A stretch of DNA of 64,000 bases from Dissophora ornata (lineage: Eukaryota; Mortierellomycota; Mortierellomycetes; Mortierellales; Mortierellaceae): positions 62,001 through 126,000 of the forward strand of contig MU616563.1 of assembly GCA_025201705.1 (NCBI GenBank), written 5' to 3'. The position numbers and the translations under genes are program-made. Below are positions 11,761 through 23,387 of the stretch, one piece after another. Within the stretch, counting starts at the first letter, position 1, and each line of letters begins with the position of its first letter. Below the pieces are notes generated by a model. The model saw only the letters and a list, made by a program, of their open reading frames with translations. It was not told the origin of the DNA and ran no database searches.

Positions 11761-13009
11761 ATACACAAGATACACCGTATGTGTGTGGCAACTAAGGTTC
11801 TCCCAAACGCGTGACAAACTGGGAGAAAGTTTTGACGACCTGTGCATTTTTACCGCCACAGTGCCACAATGATATCGAGTCGCCGAGGTTGCATGGCGTA
11901 GAGGGGGTTGCGATTAGTCTGGACGGAATAGATGTACTGTCCCGCTATTGATGTCACCTCTTCCTTCTGTTGCGCAGATTTTACTCGTTTTTTGTAATAA
12001 AAAAAAACAAAAAACATCTGGGGGTGCGTCTTTCGAAATGTCCGGTCGAATAAGGGTGAGACGATTGAAAAATTGGAGGAAATGAAGTAAATAGGGCGTG
12101 AGCAAAACGCTACACAGTCCTTTTGTGCGCCTTAAAAGGAAACCATGTCTTTTCGATCGATGTCTTCAACAGACATTCATGTTGATGAGATCAGGCTGAC
12201 AAGACAGGGACGCGTAGCATATCTTGTACTGGATGCTTCCTCTCTGTTTCCTGCTACCAGTGTTACCCGCAGAAAGACAAATGCAACAACGTGTCTAACA
12301 TTACAGGTGCTTCGCGTTGCTAACCTAGTCGATCACAAAGTGTTGCTTGGTACTCTATACTACGAGGGCTGAACAAACAAAGTTGTCGTTCAAAAATACA
12401 GTTGGAATAGGAGCAGCAAGGTGTTCGTGGGTGTGTGAGAGAGCTATTTTTTTTTTACCGCCGAGGGTTGTTTTGGAGAAGACGAAGAGCACTAGAGTGT
12501 ACGAACATCGTTGCCATTTCTAGGCTTGAACTCTCTCGCTTGTCGACCAATGGCCATCCTGGTCTTCTCCCAAGATGGTTTCCTTTTTCCGGATCACCCA
12601 GAGCCTCTTGTAGTGATAACTTTTCGTCTTTTTCTTTTCCACTTTGTCTTTTCAATCAAACCCTCTCCAGCCCCCACATTCTCCCTGCGTTTCTACATCA
12701 CATCGCCGTCCCTGGATCTGCGAACCCCGCTTCAATTTTTTTTCCAGTCAAAGGTGCGCGCCTAGTTTTCGTCAATTGGATATCCAACCACGCACAAGGA
12801 GTTGTGCTTTCTAGCCATCAATCCATCAATGAAGTTGCCGTGCAACGCCCTTCCGTGCATTCCCATTCCTAAAACTCATTCCACCCCATTCACCATTATT
12901 CACCGTTGTATAAAATTTAGAAGTGCCCAATACATAATACTCGACCTTCCTATCTCAGCTCGGCATAAATTATACACAAACCACGCCTCGACAGATAAAG
13001 GATAAAGCC
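11761..13009. other. Intergenic region
   Basis: This is the 3' region of ABCB copy A (AATAAA at 11996) and the promoter of the MFS gene. A 75-codon ATG frame at 12145-12372 has no recognisable features and is not called. Confidence 0.55.
11996..12001 (+). terminator. Candidate polyadenylation signal of ABCB copy A
   Basis: AATAAA followed directly by an A-run, 236 bases after the stop codon. Confidence 0.4.
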
Positions 13010-15421
13010 ATGGCATCGCCCACTGGAGCCAGAGGGGCAGCGACCATATCTCACCGCCCCTCCGAGGCGACCATCAGTGAGTTAGTCGATAACGAGAACA
13101 CAGCCCTGCTCGCTGGCAACAGCGACAGCGCCAACAGTAAGGTGCCTACTCAAGCTGATCGCACGGCCCTCTATGTCAAGGCCATCAACGAGCACCTTCC
13201 CTGGCACAAAAGACCATCAGTTCTGTGGCTTTTGCCAATCTTTGGTCTGTCTTGGCTTAGTGGTGGCATGCTGATTTCGTCGCAAGGCCAATTCAACGCT
13301 GCGCTGCTTTGTCGTGAATATATGAACCGACATACATCCAATACAACATTGATGGCTACCGAGGGGGTTGCCTCGTTTCTGACAAGTGGACTGGAAGGCA
13401 CGTTGGCAGCCGCAATGCGCCCTGCAGCTGAGTGTCAGATTCCTGAGATCCAAGCGTACACTGCCAAAGTCCTGGCCATAATTGAGGTGATCACCGGTGT
13501 TGCAAGTAAGAGCACTGATTTTCAATAGCTTTGATTTGCTTCTCTCTTCTGTCATCTTTTGCTTGCCCGTTTTTCACCCCATCGTTGCATCCTCGTGTAG
13601 AAGAAACGTTGCCTGGAAGGCAGATCGTTGTCCCTAAATGGGACAGAGCCCAATGTAATTAACCTCACGTTCTTTTCATTTCATTTTACTCTCAAAATCA
13701 ACTATAAACAAAAGGCACATTCTCGATCGGATATTACTCTACACTGAGTGACAAGCATGGCCGACGAATCATCATGGTCCTGGCTTTCCTCAACACCCTG
13801 TTAACGCTAGGCACAATCTTGGCCATGGGTCTCTACTGGGACCAAATCGGCTTGCCTTTGATGGTCATATCTGGCCTCGTCAATGGCCTGTTGGGAGGCT
13901 CCAACTTGGGCATTACCATGACTCTGGCATACGCGGCAGATTGTACTGATCCGGCAAAGCGCAGTTTGGCATTCTCTTGGTTGCATGCCGGTCTGTACTT
14001 CGGTCTCGGTGTTGGGTATGTGGAGCGTTGCAACGTAAAATAACTGTCTTTCAGCCTGCAATTGCGGATTGGCGTAACTGATACTTGGAAACAATTGTTT
14101 TTAGACCATTTTTGGGCGGATCCATCGTCCGAGCCAGCAGCACAATCTTGACGATTGTATATATCGACATGGCAGTCAACGCCATTTCTCTCGTACTCAC
14201 GGTAGCCTTCATGCCCGAGTCTCTGCCCGCGAAACAGCCACCGCAAGTGCAGCAGCTGTACGAAACCTTCAAAAAGAAGAGTGGCTCAACGAATACTTCA
14301 CAAGAACGTGTTGCTTGGCATTCGCATGCAGTGCACGCTCTCGCCTTCTTTAAACCCAATGGCCGCAACACAAACTTGATTCTCATGGCAGTAATATCCT
14401 TCCTTCAGATGTTGGCTGCCCGTGGGACACTTTCTGTTGTTATTCTCTACACAAACCAGATGTTCCACTGGACAGAGTACGAGGTAAGAGGGGGGGTATT
14501 AAGCGACGTGACGTTAATGGCCCAGACTCGGGGGAATGGGAGCTCAGTTAACATTTCAACCATACACTTTCAAAACAGGATGGGATTATGTTCTCTCTCG
14601 CATCATTGGTCCGTCTTTTCACAATGCTCGTGGTCTTGCCGATCCTGGTTCACTTTCACCAAAGAGCGTACCGAAATAAGAAGAGCAGAGTCAACTCGAA
14701 GGCTGGCAAAGGCGTTCAAACGGATGGAATGCAGCCGAATGATGGGGACCCGACTCACCAACAAGACCCCTTTATCCACAGCATGGACACGACGAATCAA
14801 GCCTTGGTCAACGCTAATGATCCGGATGCTGCGGCTAGCGCACAGTACTTGGGCGAGGCTGCCATCGAGTTTTCGTCCGACGACCACGACGCTCAGGAGC
14901 GTCGCAACCGCCAGACCTCGGTTGATTCTACTGCCACACTATCTTCGAGCACTAATATACCCAACAATAGCCGGAACGATATGGAGACGGATGCTTCAGT
15001 TGCGTCTGCGAGAACCAGAGAGGAGACGTTCAGCGACATGAAATTTGATACCTGGATGATCCGACTTGGCTTAGCAGTCAGCGCATTTACCTACGTCGGA
15101 TACGGCCTCGCGAGCGAGGGATGGTTGTTTATTTTGGCAGTATCGCTTCATGCGATTTGCATCATTGCTTCCCCATCGCTCAAATCGTTGTTGGCCTACC
15201 TGGTCGAACCGTCCCAGTTCGGAGCAGTCTTAGGAGCGATCCAGGTTGTGGAATCGATCGCGGCGATCTTTTCACCGGTGGCAATCTCGTGGGTGTATGC
15301 ATTGACAGTGAAGAGCATGCCAGAGTTTGTGTGGTACAGCTGCGCGGCCTGGATTGCGATTTGTGTCGTACTGTCGTTCATGATCAGACAGAAGCAGTTC
15401 CGCAACAACATGGATGCTTAG
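13010..15421 (+). CDS. Major facilitator superfamily (MFS) transporter
   Basis: Integral membrane carrier of about 672 aa in four exons: 13010-13505, 13715-14015, 14105-14483 and 14579-15421. All junctions are GT..AG with matching phase. Hydrophobic helices alternate with short loops. The segment TLSDKHGRRI after the first intron matches MFS motif A (D-x-x-GR) between TM2 and TM3. A Ser/Asp/Asn-rich central loop of roughly 130 residues, encoded around 14650-15040, separates the two six-helix halves. The N-terminal 60 residues are hydrophilic. The extended N-terminal loop with cysteines (LLCREYMNRH) resembles the SLC46/PCFT-like branch, but the substrate cannot be read from the sequence. It lies between an ABC exporter and a novel membrane protein. 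Confidence 0.85.
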
Positions 15422-15728
15422 ATTCTCCAGTTACACTACCGCGTTCATTCCCACTCACATCACCACTGAATTGATTCTCAAGCACTATTTTATGACCCAT
15501 TATTCCTATGATAACCATAGTACAGTATATCACGCTTCCTTTCATTCACTTGGCCACAATTGGAGAAGCCAGTTCCTACAGATGAAATTTTTGTACATAT
15601 CAAATCGGTTGTTCCAACACAATAACCACTATTGAAACTAAAACGCATTTCCTGCGGAATAAGAATTTGATAGTAGTTGTAGTCGAGATCAAGGTCATGT
15701 TAAGTAGTATATAACGAAACATCATCCC
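15422..15728. other. Convergent intergenic region
   Basis: This is an AT-rich 307-bp spacer between the 3' ends of the MFS gene (+) and the His/Asp-rich protein gene (-). It should hold both poly(A) sites. No gene was seen. Confidence 0.6.
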
Positions 15729-18566
15729 TCAGCACAACATATCAAATCCAGAGTCGCGTCGCTCGTCCACCTTGTTTCCTTGCTCGTCCACCGTATAATC
15801 CTGCGCTGATTGCTCGTTCTCAGCATTTGCACGGATTGCCTCTGGCGTTTGCGGTTGCTGACCCACAAGGTTGTGATGACTCTTTAAGATGATATCGATA
15901 TCGTCATGTGGGTGAACCACCAAATGGTGGGTATGATGACCATGGTGGTGGTGGTGGTGTTTAATGTGATGTTCACGGACCGAGCCATCATCAACATTGT
16001 CATCATCTCCTGTATTTTCTTCGTCCCAACCGTGTTTAATGTGATGTTCATGGACTGAGCCATCATCTACATTGTCGTCATCTCCTGTATCTTCATCGTA
16101 ATCATGGCCCTCGCCCTCAGTATCGTCTTTGTAGTTGTCGTCATGCGTGTGCTTTGCCTGGGGTTCGTCATCATCCGCCTCCGCCCCATCATCTTCCTTC
16201 AGACGGAAATCGCGAAGCCTGTGCGCTGTGTCTGTGTCTGTGCTGCAAGATCCCAATGGCGGATTCACCTCAACATGGGCTGGTGATGCTGCACCTGGAG
16301 AAACAACAGCGATGGCAAGAGTGAATCCCAGTACAGGCAAGTCAGTCGATTTTTTGGCCACGACCAAGTTCAACACTGCATCAACCTCCGCTAAGTTTTC
16401 GTTTGTGACGAAGTGAACTCGTGAACTCGACGAATTACCTGAGACTGTAACACTACCGTCTTCGGAAGGCTCATCCTCGCCAGCCACGGCAGCAGCATTG
16501 ACCTTAGTAAGGTTGGAACCGACGGAGATATTATCGCCGAAGAGCTCCCTCTCCTCTGCCAACGCAATGCCAGCGGCTGCAACTCTGGCGTAGGTGGCGT
16601 AAGCTCTTGGCTGGCTGCAAGTAGTCTGGGTAGACGCAGCAGCAGAAGAGATGTCATCAGTGGGTGACTTGGTAGAGGCAGATTTGAAAGAAGTGGCGGC
16701 CTGGCTGTCCTCCTGAAGGATCTGCGACACCACCTGATGGATTACCCAGGTCTCGTCATCTGACTCGCTGGAATATTCGGGCAGTTCTGCCTGCAATGCA
16801 CGGTCAAAAGAATCCTTCAGTTCTTCAGTGAAGTCCACCACTGTATTTGGCAGGTTCTCTTTGATAAGTCTCGCTGTCGTTTCAGCAGTTGTAGCAAGGA
16901 CCGCCACCGTAGCTATGGCTGTCCCCAGGATGCCGCCTGAGAGTATGTCCACATGTCGAAGGAAATGGCTTGACTGCGCGTATCCCAGAATCCTGGAACC
17001 GAGGTCTCGACCACCGATGCTGGTACTTTCATGGTCCTCGCCCTGTCGTGCGGGAGAGAGCGAGATTTCTGGGCGGTCTGACTCTTTGGAACTGCCGTTG
17101 GGTTGAGGGCTATGCGTTCTCAAGGTCTCTGAAGAATGGACAACGGAGCCTTTTGCCTTCGCGGCTTTGCTTTCCTCAGCGGCGTCAAGCTTGATCTTAG
17201 ATCCATCCTCGCTGGTAATGGGGATGTTCTTCTCGTTGGCTTGGTCCACCTTTTCAGTAGCCCTCGCTCCTGCAATAGGCTTTTTGACCATGTCGGCATA
17301 CGAAATGTGTTTATCAACAAGGGTGAATGTCGTGCTCGCATCTATGAAAAAAATATGACACGCGTTATGTTATCATTCAGAATACGTGGTAATCCAGTCT
17401 TCATAATTCGTCTAGTCCAAGTGCAGCCTATTGTCAGAGAGCAAGGTTTTGGAAGTCTCACCCTGCACAAGAGCGCGGTTTCTGTCAAGAAGTTGACCAA
17501 GGTCCTTTCCAGCAAGATGTTTGTAGGGTTTGTGATTTGAAGTATCCCCTTTGAAGAAGCCCAAAGCGCCTATCTTGGAGCCCCATGAGTTGTCTTCCGT
17601 TTTCTCTTGCTCAACACGCGAAGGAATACTTTTCTTGGTAGCTGAGAAATTGAATAGATAGTCAATACGCGTCAGAGTAGGCAATTCGAAATCATACGCG
17701 ATGTCAGTACGCTGTTGAACATCGACTTGCCATAGACATCGATGGGCTTATAGTCCGTCATTTGACCACTAAAAAACCCAGCAGAGCCGATCAATGCGCT
17801 CCAAGAGCTCAAGTCTTGGTTGTTGCCGATTAGGTGAGACCTGGAGATGTCCTGTTTTAGTCGATCTGATATTGTAAGATTGTACGCGACATTAGACTGT
17901 GAACGATAGCAGTGCATATATCACTTGACGCCGTCAAACCAGCTACTCACCGCTGTCCTTCACACCACTATTTGCAGCTCGCCCGTTGTCGTTCTCGCCC
18001 TTCAAGTTGTCTTTCCTCAAGGTCTTCTTAGATGCTGCGTCGCCTTCCGCTTTACTCGTGGTCACCGTTGGGTCAGTCTTGCACCCCGAATAGTCTGCAC
18101 CTCTAAAACTGTTGCTTGCACCCATGACTACACAAGTCATTAGCAGCAGCAAGAGCAACAGCTGAACTAGAATCGAAAGAATGATTCTCGGATCGATATT
18201 ATAGGTCTCGGAGAGGGTCTCCAGTCCAAGACGTTTTTGTAACGCATAAATATCGGGGGTGTAGTTCCAAAGGAAGCTGTCCAACGTAGCATCCGGACTC
18301 CACTGGCCCCACAAACGCCCAGGATAAAGGAAAAATTGGGAGAGGGTCGAGAGCAAGTTGCGAGAATATCTTCCGTCCAGGTTGTTGTCGCTGAAGTAGG
18401 GAGTATCAATTTTGTCGCTGTGTAGGAAAGAGGCGATGTAAGGGGAGGCGACGGATGCTGCCTGTGACGCAGCCGAAGGAGGAGTCGAAAATGGGCGTGT
18501 GTTAAACAGCCAGCTGTAGAGGGTGTCGATTGCCCTTTCAGCTCGAAGGACATGGTTGTTATCCAT
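15729..18566 (-). CDS. Unrecognised His/Asp-rich membrane protein with a duplicated exon module
   Basis: Protein of about 858 aa, family not recognised. Four exons, read from high to low coordinate: 18566-17951, 17865-17698, 17641-17462 and 17341-15729. All introns are phase 1. Residues 127-150 form a strong Leu-rich membrane helix (SILVQLLLLLLLMTCVV), and a weaker hydrophobic segment (SGGILGTAIATVAVLATT) lies in exon 4. Exons 2 and 3 encode two copies of one module: WSALIGSAGFF...KPIDVYGK and WGSKIGALGFF...KPYKHLAGK. The last exon is acidic and Ser/Thr-rich. Near its end, a 25-residue unit (NTGDDDNVDDGSV then EHHIKH) occurs twice, followed by a six-His run and HGHHTHH, a likely metal-binding patch. 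No signal peptide is evident. The topology suggests a membrane-anchored protein with a long hydrophilic C-terminal region. The function is unknown. Confidence 0.75.
15958..16107 (-). repeat. Two tandem 75-nt coding repeats (His/Asp-rich)
   Basis: Two units with a period of 75 nt (for example TTTAATGTGATGTTCA at 15960 and again at 16035) encode a duplicated 25-residue block with EHHIKH and GDDDNVDDGSV. They lie directly beside a CAT/CAC-rich run that encodes HHHHHHGHHTHH. The few differences between the units are mostly synonymous. Confidence 0.85.
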
Positions 18567-19599
18567 TTTTAAGAGTGTGTGATGAACTTTCTACAATAGT
18601 ATTCACAGATATCAAGTTATGAAGTTATGAAGGGGGAGGAGGTCGCAGGAGAATTCTTTTCTTTTCTTTTATTTTCTCTTCATGATGGGGCGACCACCTG
18701 AACATGGGACACAGTGCATGAAGGGTGGCCCCTGTCCAATAACAGACGCAGTGCTGTGAGTCGGTTTCATGCACGACGCGACGTGTTTGGATGACTACGA
18801 GGAAAAAAAAAAAGGGAGGGGTGGCTGCTGTGGTAGGCCAATAATCCGCATTGAGTTTCAGCCCTCCCCCGAAAGAGAGAACTTACAGCGTATTGGACTT
18901 ATAGAAGCTGTGTGCCAGAGGCCGATTTCAATCTTCCGCGAGGAAGAGAAATTGCTGGTAGCCATTCTCGCCAGCGACTAACCGGCGTCCCCACTAAGGA
19001 TGTAGAATGATGGCGCACTTACGCGGACTTTACCCGCTTGCAGTCAACTTTACTGGATCACCTCCGAAGAAGTGTCACAGCCGTATGTTTCCAAGCAAAC
19101 GCTATTCAGCCTCCCACAGCAGCCAGTTGGGATTAACTGGCGAGAAAGACGAGCGGGATTTTATCGCAGGGGACGGTGTTTTGCTATTCAAGTGCATGAT
19201 TGCTCTGCGCAGACATATCGAGTGGGTTGCATTTTGGGAAATCCCATTACAATCGCATTGTCAGTCACGATTAATGATTGATGCATGTTTTTTTTTGCCT
19301 GCTCTCAAATACTAAGACTGTAAATACAGCTGTACCACATACAATATATACGTGCCACAACCGGCCAAGCTTTGTTGTTGAGAAGACACAGCGCAGCCAA
19401 GGCCATATTCGTTTGTTCAACTACCAGGAACAATAACACGCCAGTTTCGGAGCCCTTGTAATTCTCTTTGCGCAGATTCCGACGTGCTTGTTCATGCCCT
19501 TTGACGCGCGTGATGATGATTAATAATATTATATTAGGGGTGTCAACAGCAACAGAATACATAACGAGACAGAAACGAGATGAGTATCAACACTAGAAA
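18567..19599. other. Intergenic region
   Basis: This stretch holds the promoter of the His/Asp-rich gene and the 3' region of the DUF1769 gene. No supported gene; the plus-strand frames at 18769-18981 and 19007-19315 show no conserved features. Confidence 0.55.
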
Positions 19600-21821
19600 C
19601 TACTCTTCGTCCTCGACAAACTCAAACTGGACAGCCCAAAACACCGTCTTCCCATCCAGCGTCCTGCAAATATACCTGACGGGCTGGCCGTTCAGATACT
19701 TTAGGACATTGAGACTAAGTGCCATCTTGATATTGCCGGTGTTAAAGTCCATGTGTGGAGAAAAGAACTCAAAGCCGTACACAAGGTCCTTGTTGTAGAC
19801 AAAGTCCGTGCGGCTCTGCTCCGTCTGAAAGTGTTTCCGCCGCTGAGATGTGCTCATACTTGGCTTGCCGGGCAAGAAAAACGTCGTATCTTCGTCGATA
19901 TGCTGACGCCACTGACCCAGGGGCATGCTGCCTTCCTCAATTGCCGTCGTTGTATTCTCGGGAGAGTTTTCTTTCCAATCTGCAGAGTCGGTGGATGAGG
20001 AGGGCGTCCCAGGTTGAGGTGTCGCGGGCGAGGCGATCGTACTCAGGTCGCGAGGCGTTTCCGGTGCAGGCGAGATCGTTCCGTTAGATCGACGGATCTT
20101 GTCCACCTGGTCAGACGAGGTACTACGACTTGTTGCGTCGCTGCTTAAACCGCCTTTTTCATTATTCGACGCTGTATTGCTGAAGCTCATGACCGAACTC
20201 CTGTTGCCACGCTTGAACTTGCCCAAGAAGCCCCATGCACTTGATACTGCGCCAGTGACGTTCTCCGACATGGAAAAGCTGCGCGTGAGATCCATGGATG
20301 GGCGCGGCGTAGGGGGTGGTGAGGGCAGCTTTGTATCTTGAGGTCGCCAGGCTGCCATGGTGTTGATGGATGAGACCAAGGGACTGAGAATCCATGGCTT
20401 GCCGTCGGTGGTGAGCGATGTCCGGACAACGGGATCGATGTAACGTGCGATTTTCAACATCATCTCGAATCCGTCAGGCAGGTCGACGGGTTGGTCAAAA
20501 TCGGTTCCAAAATAGACTTGCTGGCCATCCCACTCACGCTTAAATCGTCCCTCGATCTAAATAAAATTCGGTTGCCATCAGGTAACATTGGAATGTGCGA
20601 TTTTTAGCAAATAGTCAGGAGAAAAGGGGTTTGCCTTTGTGCCTTCATGCTCTCTTGCTGGCCTTGGCAGGCACAAGCAAGAATATACGCACATATACAA
20701 CTTTACCTGAAGCGAGAATCGGCGGTTGCGACCATAAAAGTAGTCAGAATTATAGATCGGCTCTGAGCTATCGTTTGTGATTCCAACTGAGGTTGCAGGA
20801 GTCGAGGTAAGCACAGATAGTCCAGGTGATCCGTTTCGTTGATTTGCGAGGTAATCCAAGTTAAAATAGAATACAGTTGTAGAGAAAAGAGAGCAGACGG
20901 GTTAATCTCACTCTGTTAATCACGTACAGCAGTGGGGGTCGAGGTAATAATAATAAAAACTTGAGAGCAATTGAGCTTGGTGAGAGCACGATTGCCTGTG
21001 AAAGGCATGGAGAACGGTGTCCCTTGAACTACGGGGCAGCTGCCAAGTCAGACCGCCTCAGATCCGTCAACACCTGTGTTCACAGTAGCGAAGGTCGGCA
21101 GGGTTGCTCTCTTTGTGCTCCATGATTCCTTAGTGCTCATACTCCCGTCCGGATAATGTTTCCCGGCACGCGTGGATGGCTTTGTCATATGCGAGAATGT
21201 GAGCAGGAGTCATTTTGCGGCACCGATTTGGGGCTGTCGGTGCGTGGGGCAAAGATAGCATTATAATATTGACAAATGACGGTCTGCAACATCCCAACAG
21301 CCGACATTTTACTTATGCCGTGTATTCATGTCCATGCCGATGAGAACAGATTGAAAGTGAGAAATGAAAAAGGACTGACAACGCTAACGGAAACACTGGC
21401 TTTTCTGCTTGGCAGCTCCAATCATCCGATGGCCTGCTCGTCGTTCCTGAAGGCAGAGTTGTGTTCTAAGATGATCCCCTTCTCCCTGCCCCCTCTAGAA
21501 TTCTTTTTCGCGCATTCCTTCTCATTGTACCTCTCTCTCTCTCTCCCACTTCTGCCTCCGCAAGTTGGTGGAGAATTTGCGAACCTTCTTACGAAAGGAT
21601 TTTGAGTGGGCCAAAGAAAAAAAATATATGCGGTCGTGCAGCTTGCTAATTTGCGAGCCGAAAGTCGAGTGCCTTTGTCCCTTACCAAAGTCCTTGATAC
21701 GAACAACGGCCCTGCCCTTGAAATCCGGGGCATCAAACTCGATGGGGTGGGCCTCATCGTTGCAGTTGGCAATGGACAGATCTGTGTACGATCCGCCAAC
21801 TTTGACACGAAGCTTGACCAT
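19600..21821 (-). CDS. DUF1769 (UPF0590) family protein
   Basis: Fungal protein of unknown biochemical function, about 390 aa, in three exons: 21821-21686, 20786-20707 and 20556-19600. Exon 1 starts at CCATGG and encodes the family's N-terminal strand pattern (MVKLRVKVGGSY, then VVRIKDF). Exon 2 continues with SDYFYGRNRRFSL. Exon 3 carries IEGRF, VYFGTDFDQPVDLPDGFEM and RYIDP, all typical of DUF1769, then a Ser/Pro-rich linker and a C-terminal strand ending VFWAVQFEFVEDEE. The first intron is 899 nt, very long for this window. Its acceptor (CCTGCAACCTCAG) was chosen because it is the only one nearby that keeps phase 1 and gives a family-like join. The product is probably cytosolic. There is no evidence tying it to the neighbouring transporters. 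Confidence 0.82.
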
Positions 21822-23387
21822 GGTAAATCTTGTATGTTTCACAGGAACAAACGGCGGGAAAAAAATGTGGATCGCAAGACGAGTGCGAATATAGCTTAGA
21901 GTGGAGAGGAAGAGGGCGCAGGGCGGAGGCTGGCTATGGGTGGCGGAAAAGAGATGGAAGAGAAAGCGAATGGAGAGATGAATGTCAAAAAGAAAAGAGA
22001 ATGAGCACAGGGACAAGATGTTTAAGTTTCGAGAGAAAGAAATATAGGCGGATCGGAGGGAAGGAGAATAAGCGTACGTTCAAGAGGTCAGATTCGTGTG
22101 TCTTGAAACAAAGAAGATTGAAGTGAGGAAACGGGTTCGAGTCAGAAGTGCAAGGCGGAAGTGGAGGAGAGAAAGGAAAAGGACAAAGAATGCGCATGCA
22201 TCGGCACCTTAAATACAGAAAATAGACCAAGGCGAGTGGATGCTGAGCAAAAGGGTGCACTTGAGTTCATTCCCTAGTATGCATGGACGGGTAAGCGCAG
22301 CCCCGCATCCTCTTTAACCTCGCCTCTGTTTTCTCATTTCTCTCTTCCCCCACAAAGCTGCGGTCCTCTCCTCCCTATCCGTCTCGAGTGTCTCTCTAGT
22401 TCTCGCTTAGTCGAGGCCCTATTTGTTGCGTGTGAATGTCAGGAGAGGGACGAGGAGAACAGCAGATGAGAACACGTTTCTGCAAGCGCATGGAGCAACG
22501 TCAGGGACAGAGTCATGAGCGGAAGAGGCAAGAGCCGCTGCTGTCCATCCAAATGCTGCATGTTGGGCGAAGTGGCTCATTGATTTGCTCGTCAACTATC
22601 CTTCTCCAAAGTTCCAAACTCATTTTATCGCATTACTGGCTGCCACCACTTGGGTTTGGGCGGACACAACGCTGCTTATCACAACCCCTCTGTCCAGCTC
22701 TCCATCAGCCTGTTGGTCTTTGTCCGCTGCATTCCTTACTCTTCGCTCGGACCTCTGGTAAGGAGAAGACATATTCGAAAGGACTCACTTCAGCCCGTGA
22801 ATATACTCTCCCTTTGAGTATTCTGGCCTCCGCATGACTTCATGCATGTTAGCGGACCAGCGAGCGGGCGTCGTCTTATTGGATATGCCTATTCAACACT
22901 ACTCCTTCGAGCTTGTCGGAGGGATGGTAGGATACAGGTATACAGGTACTGGACTCACACGAAAAACAGCCTATGGCTTTCGAGTCACCGAAAATGAGCG
23001 TCGCTTGCCACCAAAAAAAAAAAAAATTGCTGGCTGCACAGCCATTTTTTTTTTTTTTTTTTTTCCCGCCGGCACAACGTCTCTCAGCCGTCTGGTGTGT
23101 CGAAGATGACAGGGCGACGAAGGAGAATTCCCTGTCTTGGTGTTGTGTGACTGGCCCTGCGCCTGGTCCACGGCTCCATTCGGTTTTATGGTCCAATATC
23201 GCTCATGTATTTGTAAATATCCGCCTTGGAATCTTTCACAGGAAACATCTTTCCTCCTTTTTGCACCCTCGGCTGACGCATATTATCGTAAATGGATTTC
23301 CATCAGGTTCCTCCTCGGTGGATTTGCGGAAAGGACAGCACTGAGGGCTGGGTATGTTGGTATCGTTTGAGGGCATGGGGATGCAGA
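21822..23387. other. Intergenic region between divergent DUF1769 and ABCC genes
   Basis: About 1.6 kb of shared upstream DNA. The minus-strand leader of the DUF1769 gene is CT-rich, seen as GA-rich on plus at 21840-22120. A homopolymer hairpin lies at 23012-23064. No gene is supported; the plus-strand frame at 22436-22837 has no conserved features. Confidence 0.6.
23012..23064. repeat. Poly(A)/poly(T) inverted repeat
   Basis: A run of 13 A is followed by TTGCTGGCTGCACAGCCA and a T run of about 20. GGCTG-CA-CAGCC is a perfect short stem and the A and T runs extend it, so one strand could fold into a long AT hairpin. Confidence 0.75.

Noticed and set aside
20578..20859. Minus-strand frame reading into DUF1769 exon 2 from further upstream
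   Set aside because: It starts at TTG, has no acceptor at its 5' side, and the shorter exon 20786-20707 joins exon 1 in phase with a family-like sequence.
22436..22837. Plus-strand frame of 133 codons
   Set aside because: No recognisable family, no helices or motifs, and it lies in a region with mixed composition; chance frame.
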